Numbered from the stretch's first letter, positions 43,683-53,180 are shown. The stretch is DNA of 64,000 bases from Azospirillum sp. TSA2s (GCF_004923315.1 NZ_CP039650.1:1-64000), one strand, 5' to 3'. Numbers and translations: made by a program. Notes: generated from the sequence alone by a model not told the origin.

Positions 43683-44807
43683 ATGACCGGCAAGCCAACC
43701 GGCACTCTCCTGCCCCGCCTCGCCCCAGGTTCCACAATCGGCATGCTGGGTGCCGGACAGCTTGGCCGGATGACGGCGCTTGCCGCCGCGCGGCTGGGCT
43801 ACAAGACCCATGTCTACGCTCCCGACGCGGCAGACAGCCCGGCGGCGCAGGTCAGCGCCGCGGCGACGGTGGCGGATTGGGACGACCTGGAGGCGCTGGA
43901 GCGCTTCGCCCGCTCGGTCGATGTGGTGACTCTGGAGTGGGAGAATGTGCCGGTCGCCACGGCCGAGCATCTGCGCCGCTTCACCAACCTGCATCCCGGC
44001 CCGAATGTTCTGTCGGTCGCGCAGGACCGCATCGCCGAAAAGAGCTTCGTCAACAGGCTCGGCATCGCGACGGCACCCTGGCGCGCGGCCAACAGCGCCG
44101 AGGAGGTCGCCAGCGCGGTGGCGGAGATCGGACCGCGCTGCGTTCTGAAATCGACGCGGCTCGGCTATGACGGCAAGGGTCAGGCGCGGCTGGACAGCGG
44201 CAGCGATCCGGCGGCGGCTTGGGCGGCCATCGGCGGCGGCAAGCCGGGGGTGGAGGGCATCGTCGAGGGCTTCGTCACCTTCGCCTGCGAAGTCTCGGTG
44301 ATCGTCGCCCGCGGCGCCGACGGCGCCATGGTCGCCTATCCGGCGGTGGAGAACCGCCACAAGGACGGCATCCTCGACGTCACCATCGCCCCCGCCGCAG
44401 CGGACAAGGTGTCGGAGGAGACCTCGGCAGAAGCCGACCGCATCGCGCGCCGCATCGCCGAGGCTTTGGATCTGGTCGGCGTGCTGGCGGTGGAGATGTT
44501 CGTCACCGCCGACGGGGCCGTGCTGGTCAACGAGATGGCGCCGCGCCCGCACAATTCCGGCCACTGGACCATGGACGCCTGCGCCACCAGCCAGTTCGAA
44601 CAGCTGGTGCGCGCGGTCTGCGGCCTGCCGCTGGGGTCGGTGGAGCGGCTGGCCGATGCCGAGATGACCAACCTGATCGGCGACGACGTGCTGCGCTGGC
44701 CCGAACTGCTGGCTGAACCCGGTGCCCGGCTGCACCTTTACGGCAAGGCGGAAGCGCGGCCCGGCCGCAAGATGGGCCATGTCAACCGGCTGTTCGTGCG
44801 CCGCTGA
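43683..44807 (+). CDS. purK: 5-(carboxyamino)imidazole ribonucleotide synthase
   Basis: ATP-grasp enzyme forming N5-CAIR from AIR, bicarbonate and ATP. The 374-residue protein has the N-terminal GMLGAGQLGRM, the VTLEWENVP motif, the grasp strand VLKSTRLGYDGKGQ and the metal-binding VNEMAPRPHNSGHWTMDAC. Same operon as purE, with a strong terminator 25 bp after the stop. The pairing purE-purK matches the two-step bacterial route to CAIR. Confidence 0.96.
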   Translation: MTGKPTGTLLPRLAPGSTIGMLGAGQLGRMTALAAARLGYKTHVYAPDAADSPAAQVSAAATVADWDDLEALERFARSVDVVTLEWENVPVATAEHLRRFTNLHPGPNVLSVAQDRIAEKSFVNRLGIATAPWRAANSAEEVASAVAEIGPRCVLKSTRLGYDGKGQARLDSGSDPAAAWAAIGGGKPGVEGIVEGFVTFACEVSVIVARGADGAMVAYPAVENRHKDGILDVTIAPAAADKVSEETSAEADRIARRIAEALDLVGVLAVEMFVTADGAVLVNEMAPRPHNSGHWTMDACATSQFEQLVRAVCGLPLGSVERLADAEMTNLIGDDVLRWPELLAEPGARLHLYGKAEARPGRKMGHVNRLFVRR

Positions 44808-44831
44808 CGCTTCGGATCGCATAAAGACTAG

Positions 44832-44867
44832 AAGGCCCCGCCGACCGGACCGGTCGCGGGGCCTTTT
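44832..44867. terminator. Terminator after purK
   Basis: AAGGCCCCG pairs with CGGGGCCTT, with CGACCG/CGGTCG inside, followed by T-residues. It also lies immediately past the TAA of a leftward frame ending at 44866, so it may serve both strands. Confidence 0.9.
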
Positions 44868-45060
44868 ACATGCTGGGATTCATGTCGGGGCGGAATTCGT
44901 TCTCGCCACGGCCGAACTGCAGCCACTGCACGCGCTGCGCCGGTGGATGGGCATCATCCGGTTCTTCGGCCGCGACGAGATGGATGAAGGATGCCGGGCG
45001 GAACGGCCAGGCACAATCGTGAGAAAGCTCAACCGCTGGGCGCAGGAGACGTAATGCCCC
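44866..45060 (-). pseudogene. Possible C-terminal fragment of a lost gene
   Basis: A leftward frame ends in TAA at the edge of the purK terminator. Its last 50 residues read like a natural protein (AWPFRPASFIHL, then PAQRVQWLQFGRGENEF), but the frame upstream loses that character and has no good start. A second leftward frame upstream (GWVLPGHYVSC) also looks protein-like, which would fit a frameshifted gene. Weak evidence; could be chance in GC-rich DNA. Confidence 0.3.
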
Positions 45061-45379
45061 GGCAGCACCCAGCCGGTGGCAGAGAGGCGAATCCGTGTTG
45101 CGAACTGTGCCATCGGCACTATGGCCACCGGACAGTTTGGCAAATCCGCACTCCCCACCAATTGCAGGGCCGCTACAGTGAACCAGACCGAGGTAGCTGT
45201 CGGCAGTCATTCGAAATAAACCGCTTTTCCGGCTATTTGGTTGCGCCACCAGCATTTACTTTCACCCCGCGGTAATCAACCGCCTGTTCCTTATCTATCG
45301 AAGGAATATTCCGCCGCAACATTTGGATCGGCCATCAACATGACCTGACTGAATTGACACCCCGATTAGGAGAAACCCA
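45061..45379. other. Intergenic region before acyltransferase
   Basis: About 320 bases with no credible gene on the plus strand. It is AT-richer toward the acyltransferase start and contains a perfect GGAATATTCC palindrome (45303-45312). It probably holds the acyltransferase promoter. Confidence 0.4.
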
Positions 45380-46543
45380 ATGCGTTTCCCAGTGCTGGAC
45401 GGTTGGCGCGGCTTATGCGCGTTATTCGTGGCTTTATTCCATTTCAGCGCTTTTGGAAATTTTTATCTCAATCCGTTCGTTCGAGGCAGCTACCTGTTTG
45501 TCGACTTTTTCTTCGTTCTTAGTGGCTTCGTCATCACCCACGCTTATCTCGGGCGCCTGAACTCGGCACCGGATGCCGGGATTTTTCTAGTCCGGCGGAT
45601 GGGCCGTGTCTGGCCCCTGCATGCGGCCACCCTGGTCGCGTTCATTCCGCTGGAGATCGTCAAGGCACTGGCGATCCACGGCGAGGCAGCGGCCTTCACC
45701 GGCCGCTTCGCGCCGTCGTCCATCCTCAGCAACCTCTTCCTGGTCCATTCACTGGGCGTCGAGAGCGAGTTGACCTGGAACATGCCGAGTTGGTCGATCA
45801 GCGCGGAGGTCTTCGCCTACATCACCTTTGCCCTTGTCTGCCTGCTGGCCCGCCGCCCGTGGCTGGTGACGGCGGCGGCCGTGGCGCTGTCGGCTGCTGG
45901 CGCCTTCGTCGTCATGGGATGGTCGGACCATTTCATCGACACCAGTTTCGACCTCGGCTATTTCCGCTGCCTCTACGGCTTCTTCGCCGGACACATCGTC
46001 TATCGGCTGTTCATGGCCGCCCGCGGCGCCGGACTGGCGAAGCTGCCGATGGCGGGGCTGGTGGAGGCGACCTGCCTGATTGCGGTGATCGTGTTCGTGG
46101 CGGCGGCGCGCGGCAATGCCCTGTCCTTCGCCTCGCCGCTGCTGTTCGGCCTGGTGGTCTGGGTGTTCGCCTTCGAGGGGGGAGTCCTCTCGCACCTGCT
46201 GGCCAAGGTGCAGTTCCAGTGGCTGGGCGCCCGTTCCTACTCCGTCTACATGGTGCATGCGCTGGTCATCGCCCTGTACCAGAAGACGGCGGCCGTGATG
46301 CAGAAGCTGCTGGGCCGGCCGATGTTCGCCGAGACGGCGGTCGGTGGTGAAGAGACGCGGCTGATCTTCTTCGGTGGCACCTGGGTGATGGATGGGCTTG
46401 CGCTGTCGTATCTGGCGACGGTGGTTGCAGCATCCGCCCTGACCTACCGTTTCATCGAGATGCCCGGCCAGGCGAGCTTCAACGCATTGCTTCTCGGCCG
46501 GTGCAAACCCACGGTCCAGCCGGCGACAGTGGACGTCACCTGA
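45380..46543 (+). CDS. Acyltransferase family 3 membrane protein
   Basis: A 387-residue integral membrane protein of the acyltransferase 3 (OafA/ExoZ-like) family, which acylates surface sugars. The family start is clear: FPVLDGWRGLCALFVALFHFS with the essential His, then FLYNPFVRGSYLFVDFFFVLSGF-type sequence (VDFFFVLSGFVI) and VRRMGRVWPLH. About ten hydrophobic spans follow. The first 60 codons are AT-richer than the rest. No polysaccharide genes are next to it, so the substrate is unknown. Confidence 0.88.
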   Translation: MRFPVLDGWRGLCALFVALFHFSAFGNFYLNPFVRGSYLFVDFFFVLSGFVITHAYLGRLNSAPDAGIFLVRRMGRVWPLHAATLVAFIPLEIVKALAIHGEAAAFTGRFAPSSILSNLFLVHSLGVESELTWNMPSWSISAEVFAYITFALVCLLARRPWLVTAAAVALSAAGAFVVMGWSDHFIDTSFDLGYFRCLYGFFAGHIVYRLFMAARGAGLAKLPMAGLVEATCLIAVIVFVAAARGNALSFASPLLFGLVVWVFAFEGGVLSHLLAKVQFQWLGARSYSVYMVHALVIALYQKTAAVMQKLLGRPMFAETAVGGEETRLIFFGGTWVMDGLALSYLATVVAASALTYRFIEMPGQASFNALLLGRCKPTVQPATVDVT

Positions 46544-46871
46544 TGCGTCACAAAGGGAGCGGGAGTTTTGGCGGCCGCTCGACAACCCGATTGCGGGGGC
46601 TGCCGATTCCCGTCCTGCGCTTCCGACGACCGTCGTTGCGGCCCCGGAATGACCACGTCAAGTTTTCGGTAACGATAATTTCCGAGAAGACAGGCAGAAG
46701 GCAAGGCACCGCCGGATCGTTGGCATTTACGGAATAGATGTCACAAATTGTCGCGTTCTGTTAAGCCGAAGGTCGTCGGCAGCAGACTCTCTTCTAACCT
46801 ATGGCGATATTGGTTACTCTCGGTCACATTCATCCTGAAACTCTCTAAACTTTGATGCAATTTGTAGCCTC
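46544..46871. other. Intergenic region before the PAS-EAL gene
   Basis: About 330 bases, GC-poor toward the EAL gene. No coding frame, tRNA or convincing hairpin was seen; it presumably contains the promoter of the gene at 46872. Confidence 0.4.
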
Positions 46872-48635
46872 ATGACGATGCCCTTGGCGCAGGACAGTGC
46901 AGGACGCTCCGCCCCGGTGATATCGCCGGCCATCGGCCCGGTGATGACGCCGGCTGCCGGTTCGGCGGCGCCGCGCCGTCCGGCGTCAAGCCGCGACAGG
47001 GACCGCTTCGTCGGCTTCGCCTTCGCCGCCGCCGATCTGCTGATCGAAACGGACGCGCAGGGCAACATCCTGTTTTCCGCCGGGGCGCGCTGCCGCCTGA
47101 CCAAGGGCGAGGTCGGCGGGCTGGTCGGCACCAACCTGATGGAAGTGGTGGCGCCCGGCGACCGCAAATACGTCCATGTCCTGTTCGACCGCATCCGGGA
47201 GAAGGCGCGGATCAAGCCGTCGCGCGTGCTGTTCCAGGCTTTCGACGGGCAGCAGTTCCCGGCCCTGCTGGGCGGTTGCCGGCTCGATTCCTGTCCGGGG
47301 TCGCTGTTCCTGACCGTGCTGTTGACCGCACCGCAACGCCACGGCGCCGGCGCAGCCGCCGCGAGGCAGGGTGAGTTGCTGGACCAGACCGGATTCGCCG
47401 GCATCCTGGAGGAGCGGATCCTCGCCGCCCGCGAGAAGGGGCTTGACCAGGGGCTGACCCTTCTGCTGGTCGAGGGGCTGCAGGCGATGGTGGAGACGAT
47501 GCCGGAAGGGGCCGCGGCGGAGGTGCGCGAGGGCATCGACGCATATCTGCGCGGCATCTCCGCCGACGGCGACAGCGCTGGTCAATTGACCGGCGACCGC
47601 TATGGCATCGTCCATGCCGCCGACATCGACGGGAACGAGGTGCAGGGCCACATCGCCCAGATCATCGAGGCGGCGGGCGGCGCCCTGCCCGGCGGCATCC
47701 GGTCCTGGACGCTGGACATGGCCGACGACCGGCTGGACGCGGCGGATGCGGCGCGCGCGCTGGTCTACACGGTGCAGGCCTTCGCCTCGGCGCAAGGCGG
47801 GGAGTTCACCATCTCCAGCCTGGAGGATGGCGCCAACCGGCTGATGGCCGGCGCGGTGGAACGGATCGGCCAGCTGCGCGCGACCATCGACAACCGCGAC
47901 TTCATCGTCGTCTACCAGCCGATCGTCGACATCGGCACCGGCGCCGTCCACCATCTGGAGGCGCTGACCCGTGTCGACGGGATGAGTTCGCCGGCCGACT
48001 TCATCACCTTCGCCGAGGATGTCGGGCTGATCTACGATTTCGACCTGCTGCTGACCCGCACGGTGCTGGACACGTTGCAGGAGTTCCGCAAGGAGCCCAA
48101 GCTGCCGGACGTGGCGATCAACCTGTCGGCCAAGACGCTGATGAGCCCGATCTTCCTCAAGCAGTTCCAGTCGGTCGTCGCCCCCTATGGCGATCTGGCC
48201 GCGAAGCTGCTGATCGAGGTGACGGAAACGGTCATCGTCACCGACATCGCCAAGCTGAACGAGGTGCTGCAGAAGCTGCGCGAGACCGGGTTCCGCATCT
48301 GCCTGGACGATGTCGGCGCCGGATCGACCAGCTTCCAGTCGCTGTACGGCATCCAGGCCGATTACGCCAAGATCGACGGCAAGTTCGTCCGCGGGGCCGT
48401 CAACAGCCCGCGCGACATGGCGATGCTGCGGTCGATGGTCGACGTCTGCCGCCAGTTGGGACTGGACCTGATCGGCGAGCAGGTGGAGGAGGCGGTGCAC
48501 GCCGATCTGCTGACCGGGCTGGGGGTGTCACTGGCCCAGGGTTTCCTGTTCAGCCGGCCGTCGCGGGACTTCGCTTATTTCGCCAAGGACTGGTCGAAGG
48601 TGCGCAGCGGCGGCAAGGTGCTGCTGAAGGGGTGA
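46872..48635 (+). CDS. PAS and EAL domain protein, probable c-di-GMP phosphodiesterase
   Basis: A 587-residue protein. Residues about 45-150 form a PAS-like sensor (GFAFAAADLLIETDAQGNILFSAG). A middle region lacks any GGDEF signature. Residues about 330-580 are an EAL domain with Glu363 in EALTR, the Asn of INLSAK, EVTET, DDVGAG (where DDFGTG is usual), KIDGKFVR, the GEQVE glutamate and the terminal QGF. The catalytic metal and base residues therefore look intact, so it likely degrades c-di-GMP. No membrane helix, so cytoplasmic. The PilZ chemoreceptor at 22098 is a potential responder to the same messenger. Confidence 0.9.
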   Translation: MTMPLAQDSAGRSAPVISPAIGPVMTPAAGSAAPRRPASSRDRDRFVGFAFAAADLLIETDAQGNILFSAGARCRLTKGEVGGLVGTNLMEVVAPGDRKYVHVLFDRIREKARIKPSRVLFQAFDGQQFPALLGGCRLDSCPGSLFLTVLLTAPQRHGAGAAAARQGELLDQTGFAGILEERILAAREKGLDQGLTLLLVEGLQAMVETMPEGAAAEVREGIDAYLRGISADGDSAGQLTGDRYGIVHAADIDGNEVQGHIAQIIEAAGGALPGGIRSWTLDMADDRLDAADAARALVYTVQAFASAQGGEFTISSLEDGANRLMAGAVERIGQLRATIDNRDFIVVYQPIVDIGTGAVHHLEALTRVDGMSSPADFITFAEDVGLIYDFDLLLTRTVLDTLQEFRKEPKLPDVAINLSAKTLMSPIFLKQFQSVVAPYGDLAAKLLIEVTETVIVTDIAKLNEVLQKLRETGFRICLDDVGAGSTSFQSLYGIQADYAKIDGKFVRGAVNSPRDMAMLRSMVDVCRQLGLDLIGEQVEEAVHADLLTGLGVSLAQGFLFSRPSRDFAYFAKDWSKVRSGGKVLLKG

Positions 48636-48661
48636 GCCGTGCCTGCCCCGGGCCAGCCGGA

Positions 48662-48868
48662 TCAGGCGAGCGCCGTCGCGCCGGCGAAGGCGCCCATCCC
48701 CTCGATGCTGTGGACCTGCTCCAGCCGGTGGCGGGCGGCGTCCAGCAGTTGCCGGTTATGGGCCAGCGCATTGGCGCCCGCACAGCCGTCGCGCAGGTGC
48801 ATGCGACGCAGAAGCGCTTCGGCCTGATCCAGGGTATCCATGATGCTCAGTGCGGTATCGGCGTCCAT
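48662..48868 (-). CDS. Small hypothetical protein
   Basis: A 68-residue protein of helical character (DADTALSIMDTLDQAEALLRR, then AHNRQLLDAARHRLEQVHSIEG). GAGGG lies just before the ATG at 48866-48868; another ATG is four codons upstream. No family recognised. It converges on the EAL gene with a 26-bp gap, suggesting independent expression. The codon pattern is like its neighbours. Confidence 0.55.
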   Translation of the reverse strand: MDADTALSIMDTLDQAEALLRRMHLRDGCAGANALAHNRQLLDAARHRLEQVHSIEGMGAFAGATALA

Positions 48869-49006
48869 CGTCGCCCTCATATCCTGTGCGCCGCGCGGGA
48901 AGGTCGTCGCGCCGTTTTTTGATGCGTCGACCTTAGACGCCGCAACTCTCCATCAGGTAGAGGATATTTGGTCGCATGCGCGGAAAACATGGTGACATTT
49001 TAAACG

Positions 49007-49741
49007 TTATTTTATCTTGGTTGAATCGTTTCTCTCAAGCCATTGCGTCTGCACGCGGATGACCTTCTCGGTGGCGGAAAATGCCTGACGGCGGGTAAGA
49101 ACCAGAACAACGCCGCTGGAGGCTGCGATCAGGGGAATCGGTCCGATAACCCAGACCAGCGCCGCCAGCGCAAAGTAATAGGCGCGGATCCCGCCGTTCA
49201 GTGCGGTGATCGCCAGGGTCAGCGCCTCGCTGATGGTCCGGGCGATTTCCTTGCGGTCGTCCGGCGGCACCGGCGGCATCGGGGCCGAGCCGATCAGGGC
49301 GCAGCAGTAATTGTACTGGCGCAGCGCCCAGGTGAACTTGAAGAAGCCGAAGGTGAAGATCACCACCATCAGCAGCATCTTGATCTCGAACAGCTGGGGC
49401 GAGGTCTGGACGGCGAAGGACAGGTCGGAGATGAACTGCTGCGCCCGCTCCGCCGCGCCGAAGGACCCGATCAGGCCGGCCAGCACCAGCATGTTGGTGG
49501 AGGCGAAGAAAGTGCAGCTGTGCATGGTATGGCCGAACAGCTGCGAATCGATGATGCGGTTGTCGCGCTCCAGCATCCGTTCGATCCAGTGGCGCCGCAC
49601 GATCCGCAGATGCTGGTTCAGCACGTTGCGGCCGGCCAGCAGATGGTCCTGGGTGATGGTGAAGCCGACCCAGGAGCCGACGAACCAGACGAAGGCGATG
49701 ATGTCGAGCGTGGTGACGTCGGAAGGCATGGCGGCAGGCAT
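49007..49741 (-). CDS. DUF599 membrane protein
   Basis: A 244-residue inner-membrane protein with about four hydrophobic spans and the DUF599 pattern: TLDIIAFVWFVGSWVGFTI near the start, ERDNRIIDSQLFGHTMHSCTFFASTN, then FFKFTWALRQYNYCCALIG. Unknown function; the family is widespread in proteobacteria. Two in-frame ATGs lie at the start (49741 and 49729), and the choice is uncertain. Confidence 0.85.
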   Translation of the reverse strand: MPAAMPSDVTTLDIIAFVWFVGSWVGFTITQDHLLAGRNVLNQHLRIVRRHWIERMLERDNRIIDSQLFGHTMHSCTFFASTNMLVLAGLIGSFGAAERAQQFISDLSFAVQTSPQLFEIKMLLMVVIFTFGFFKFTWALRQYNYCCALIGSAPMPPVPPDDRKEIARTISEALTLAITALNGGIRAYYFALAALVWVIGPIPLIAASSGVVLVLTRRQAFSATEKVIRVQTQWLERNDSTKIK

Positions 49742-49832
49742 GGCGGCGGGGTCTCGTCGGGTGGCGGACGGCCAGCAAGCGTGTACGCCGGCCGCGGACG
49801 GCTGTCCATTGTGGCTGTCCGAGAGGACTCCG

Positions 49833-50048
49833 TCACCGTTCTCCCGCTTCGCGCCCCTGCACCGCCTTCAGGACATGAACGCGGATGGCGCTGGAGAGAT
49901 TGCCGGTGCGGGTCTGGTCGATCTCCTCGATCAGGGCGTTCACCGACAGGCTGCGGGACTGAGCAACCGATTTCAGGGCGTCCCAGAACTCCTCCTCAAG
50001 GGAGACGCTGGTGGGGTGGCCGGCGATCAGGACCGAACGCTTCTTCAT
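49833..50048 (-). CDS. Ribbon-helix-helix domain protein
   Basis: A 71-residue protein with the RHH_4 pattern: SVLIAGHPTSVSLEEEFWDALKSVAQSRSLSVNALIEEID, which is beta-strand, helix A, helix B. Such proteins bind DNA as dimers. It is an alphaproteobacterial type often found near fumC. No toxin gene lies next to it. Targets unknown. Confidence 0.85.
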   Translation of the reverse strand: MKKRSVLIAGHPTSVSLEEEFWDALKSVAQSRSLSVNALIEEIDQTRTGNLSSAIRVHVLKAVQGREAGER

Positions 50049-50139
50049 GGTCACGCACGCATCGCAAGTGGGGGATGGGGGTGGTCAGAGGAAGGCCGGA
50101 ACGGCCGGGAACGACGACACCCCCACCCTAACCCCAAGC

Positions 50140-51531
50140 TTAACCGGGACCAACCATCCGTTCGGGGCGAACCCATTGATCGAATTGTTCATCCGTCAGG
50201 AGTCCAAGTTCACGCCCGGCCTCCTTTAGGCTTGTCCCTTCCTTGTGGGCTTTCTTGGCGATCTTCGCCGCATTGTCATAGCCGATGTGGGGATTGAGCG
50301 CCGTCACCAGCATCAGGCTGTCCGACACCAGTTTGGCAATGCGGTCGCGGTTGGCCTCGATTCCCACCACGCAATTGTCGGTGAAGCTGTTCGCGGCGTC
50401 GGCCAGCAGACGGATCGACTGCATAACGTTGAAGGCGATCACCGGCTTGAACACGTTCAGTTCGAAATGGCCGGTGGCGCCGGCGATGGTCACGGTGGTG
50501 TGGTTGCCCATCACCTGGGCACAGACCATCGTCATCGCCTCCGACTGGGTCGGGTTGACCTTGCCGGGCATGATTGAGGAGCCGGGCTCGTTCTCCGGCA
50601 GCGATAGCTCGCCGATGCCCGACCGCGGGCCGGAGCCCAGGAGGCGGATGTCATTGGCGATCTTCATCAGCGACACCGCCAGCGTGTTCAGATGGCCATG
50701 CACGTCGACCAGCGAATCATGGGTCGCCAGCGCCTCGAACTTGTTTTCCGCGGTGACGAAGGGAAGGCCGGTGAAGGCCGCCACCTCCTCGGCGAAGGCT
50801 TCGGCAAAACCGGGCTTGGCATTCAGGCCGGTGCCGACCGCGGTGCCGCCCTGGGCCAGCCGGTAGAGCTGCGGCAGCGCGCCCTTCACGCGGGCGATGC
50901 CGTAGGAGACCTGCGCGGCATAGCCGGAGAACTCCTGCCCCAGCGTCAGGGGCGTGGCGTCCTGCAGGTGGGTGCGGCCGATCTTGACGATGTCCTGGAA
51001 GGCATCGGCCTTGGCGTCCAGCGCCGTGCGCAGATGCTCCAACGCCGGGATCAGGCTGCGCACGATCTCGTCGGCCGCGGCGATGTGCATGGCGGTGGGG
51101 AAACTGTCGTTGGACGACTGCCCCATGTTGACGTGGTCGTTGGGATGGATCGGCGTCTTCGACCCCATGGCGCCGCCCAGCTTCTCGATGGCGCGGTTGG
51201 CGATCACCTCGTTGGCATTCATGTTGGACTGGGTGCCGGAACCGGTTTGCCAGACCACCAGAGGAAAATGGTCGGCCAGCCGGCCGTCGACCACCTCGTC
51301 CGCCGCCTCCATGATCGCGGCGCCGAGCTTGGGGTCGAGCACGCCCAGCTTCAGGTTGGCAGCGGCGGCGGCGCGCTTCTGGATGCCCAGCGCGCGCACC
51401 AGCGGCACCGGCATGCGCTCTCCGCCGATGCGGAAGTTCTGGAGCGAGCGCTGGGTCTGGGCGCCCCAGTAACGGTCGGCCGGAACGTCAATGGGGCCGA
51501 AGCTGTCGGTTTCGGTGCGGACACCGGTCAT
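50140..51531 (-). CDS. fumC: Class II fumarate hydratase
   Basis: Iron-independent enzyme hydrating fumarate to malate in the TCA cycle. The 463-residue protein has SFGPIDVPADRYWGAQTQRSL at the N-terminus, the SSNDSFPTAMHIA motif, and the superfamily signature GSSIMPGKVNP near residue 320. Normal length. It is followed (leftward) by the RHH protein gene after about 90 bp. The 316 bp upstream hold its promoter. Confidence 0.97.
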   Translation of the reverse strand: MTGVRTETDSFGPIDVPADRYWGAQTQRSLQNFRIGGERMPVPLVRALGIQKRAAAAANLKLGVLDPKLGAAIMEAADEVVDGRLADHFPLVVWQTGSGTQSNMNANEVIANRAIEKLGGAMGSKTPIHPNDHVNMGQSSNDSFPTAMHIAAADEIVRSLIPALEHLRTALDAKADAFQDIVKIGRTHLQDATPLTLGQEFSGYAAQVSYGIARVKGALPQLYRLAQGGTAVGTGLNAKPGFAEAFAEEVAAFTGLPFVTAENKFEALATHDSLVDVHGHLNTLAVSLMKIANDIRLLGSGPRSGIGELSLPENEPGSSIMPGKVNPTQSEAMTMVCAQVMGNHTTVTIAGATGHFELNVFKPVIAFNVMQSIRLLADAANSFTDNCVVGIEANRDRIAKLVSDSLMLVTALNPHIGYDNAAKIAKKAHKEGTSLKEAGRELGLLTDEQFDQWVRPERMVGPG

Positions 51532-51847
51532 GGTCGGACCTTTCCTGATCGCCGCTTTTGGTCACGGATGGGGCGGGTTGCAAATGCTCCCGCCCCGCCT
51601 GATCTTTGCGGTGAAGGTGCGGACGGCAAGGGGCGGTCTGAAGTGGTAGTTTGAGGGCGTTTCGGGGCGGACCAAGCGGGAGCTTGGGCGACTCGGCAGG
51701 AATCCTCACTTCACCCCCGAATTTGTTCTTGTTGCGTTCGCAGTTCTTCCGTACCCTTTTCCGAGTGACCGGTTGAACCGCCGCAAGTCCGGCGGTCATC
51801 GACGGATTTTGGCGACAGCATTGGGCGAAAGCGACAGGGGGAACAGA
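51532..51847. other. Divergent intergenic region before fumC
   Basis: About 316 bases between fumC (left) and the small gene at 51848 (right). No credible gene or strong hairpin seen. Confidence 0.4.
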
Positions 51848-52096
51848 ATGGACGATCTGGCACACGACCATATCCGCGCCTTCATTGCCCGGACGCGCGT
51901 TTCGGAGATGAAGAGCCACGGTTGGCGCGTTCTCGGCCCCGGCGAGGAAGGCTCCGTCCTGATGGAAGGCCCGATGGTGGCCGGGCGGGCGGCGTCACTG
52001 GAAGCGCCCATCGGCGGGATTTTCGACGATCTGGTCGCCCGCGCCCTGGAGCGTGCCGACGCCCGCGATCGCGTGAACGCCCGCCGCGCCGCCTAA
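51848..52096 (+). CDS. Small hypothetical protein
   Basis: An 82-residue protein with no membrane segment: HDHIRAFIARTRVSEMKSHGWRVLGPGEEG, then GGIFDDLVARALERADARD. GGGGGAACAG precedes the ATG. No family recognised; the charged helical C-terminus would suit a small soluble protein. It diverges from fumC. Confidence 0.6.
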   Translation: MDDLAHDHIRAFIARTRVSEMKSHGWRVLGPGEEGSVLMEGPMVAGRAASLEAPIGGIFDDLVARALERADARDRVNARRAA

Positions 52097-52456
52097 CGAT
52101 ATTTCGAGTGTCAGCATTTTCAGGGGGTTGCGGTTGCCCAATCGGGTTGTTGGGACTGCACCCTTTGGTAGAGACCCCCTCCAATTTTCTCGGGCGGTCT
52201 GAGCAACCGGACATAGCGGTGCGTGTTGTCATAGAGCATGCTACCCGCCGGGCATCCGACGGTGATCGAGTGCAGCAGGTCTCAAAACGCCGCCATAGGC
52301 GTTTGGATTAATTCTTTCGGGCGGTTGCTGCGACGCGACCATAGATCGGAAGTACCCCCGAAGATACGACCTGCCGCATATTCCTGTTAGGAAGTCCTTA
52401 ACTGGCTCGATGGCCTAATTAAGTCATCGGGAACGCTCAGGCCAAGGGAGATTTAC
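52097..52456. other. Intergenic region
   Basis: About 360 bases, lower in GC from about 52300 to 52450. No coding frame with family features. A TGC-rich string TTGCTGCGACGC occurs near 52327 but lacks the second arm of the palindrome seen at 25347. It presumably holds the promoter of the next gene. Confidence 0.4.
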
Positions 52457-52672
52457 ATGATCGGCGCCGTCAACACCAAGAAGATCAACGCGTCTTCCGC
52501 GGCTCACATCGCGCTTCTCGATCAGTTTATTCGACTGACCCAAGACACCATCGTGGAGCAAGACGACGCTTTTGTTCGCGACAGTCTGGTCGATCTCTTG
52601 GCCAACCTGCGCAACGAACGTGCCGATTATGCCGAGATCATCGGCGCGTCCGCGTTGAACCGCGCCGCCTGA
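52457..52672 (+). CDS. Small hypothetical protein
   Basis: A 71-residue protein, mostly helical (AHIALLDQFIRLTQDTIVEQDDAFVRDSLVDLLANLRNERADY). A purine-rich AAGGGAG precedes the ATG. It has more AT than the neighbours at its start. No family recognised. It ends 10 bp before the convergent GNAT gene. Confidence 0.6.
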   Translation: MIGAVNTKKINASSAAHIALLDQFIRLTQDTIVEQDDAFVRDSLVDLLANLRNERADYAEIIGASALNRAA

Positions 52673-52682
52673 TCGCAGCGCG

Positions 52683-53180
52683 TTACTCTTCCTTGGCACC
52701 GGCTTCCGCAGCAAGGGTGGACAGGGCGTCCCCGGTCAGCCGGTACGGGAGCCATTCCTTCATCTGGCGGAAGCCGACCCGGTCGTAGAATCCACGCGCC
52801 GGGTTCCAATCCAGGACACTCAAGTCGACCCGACGGTAGCCGCGCTCCACCGCGCGTTGCGCCACCGCGGCCAGAAGCTTGCGGCCGACGCCATAGCGTC
52901 GGGCGTCCGGCGTGACGTAGAGGTCCTCGACATACAGGCCCGGCCGCCCCTCCCAGGTGGAGAAATTGCGGAAGGTCAGGACGAAGCCGACCGGCGCGCC
53001 ATCCAACTCGGCGATCAGCGCCTCGAACACCGGCTGCGGCCCCCAGCCGTCGCGGCGGAAATCCTCCTCGGTCGCCTTGACCGCATCGGATTCGCGTTCG
53101 AACTCCGCCAGTTCGCGGACGAAACGCAGGATGGTGGCGCAATCCTCCTCGACGGCGGGGCGGATGGTGACGGTCGGCAT
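52683..53180 (-). CDS. GNAT-family N-acetyltransferase (SAT-like)
   Basis: A 165-residue acetyltransferase close to spermidine/diamine N-acetyltransferases: TIRPAVEEDCATILRFVRELAEFE at the N-terminus, FRNFSTWEGRPGLYVEDLYV, the CoA loop RRYGVGRKLLAAVAQRA and the terminal LDWNPARGFYDRVGF. The WEGRPGLYVEDLYV block is characteristic of the polyamine/thialysine acetyltransferase group. Cytoplasmic. Exact substrate is inferred, not shown. Confidence 0.88.
   Translation of the reverse strand: MPTVTIRPAVEEDCATILRFVRELAEFERESDAVKATEEDFRRDGWGPQPVFEALIAELDGAPVGFVLTFRNFSTWEGRPGLYVEDLYVTPDARRYGVGRKLLAAVAQRAVERGYRRVDLSVLDWNPARGFYDRVGFRQMKEWLPYRLTGDALSTLAAEAGAKEE

Noticed and set aside
46580..46680. A possible fourth REP-like element (ATTCCCGTC ... 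CCGGAATGACC)
   Set aside because: Arms do not match the consensus closely enough and the stem is weak.
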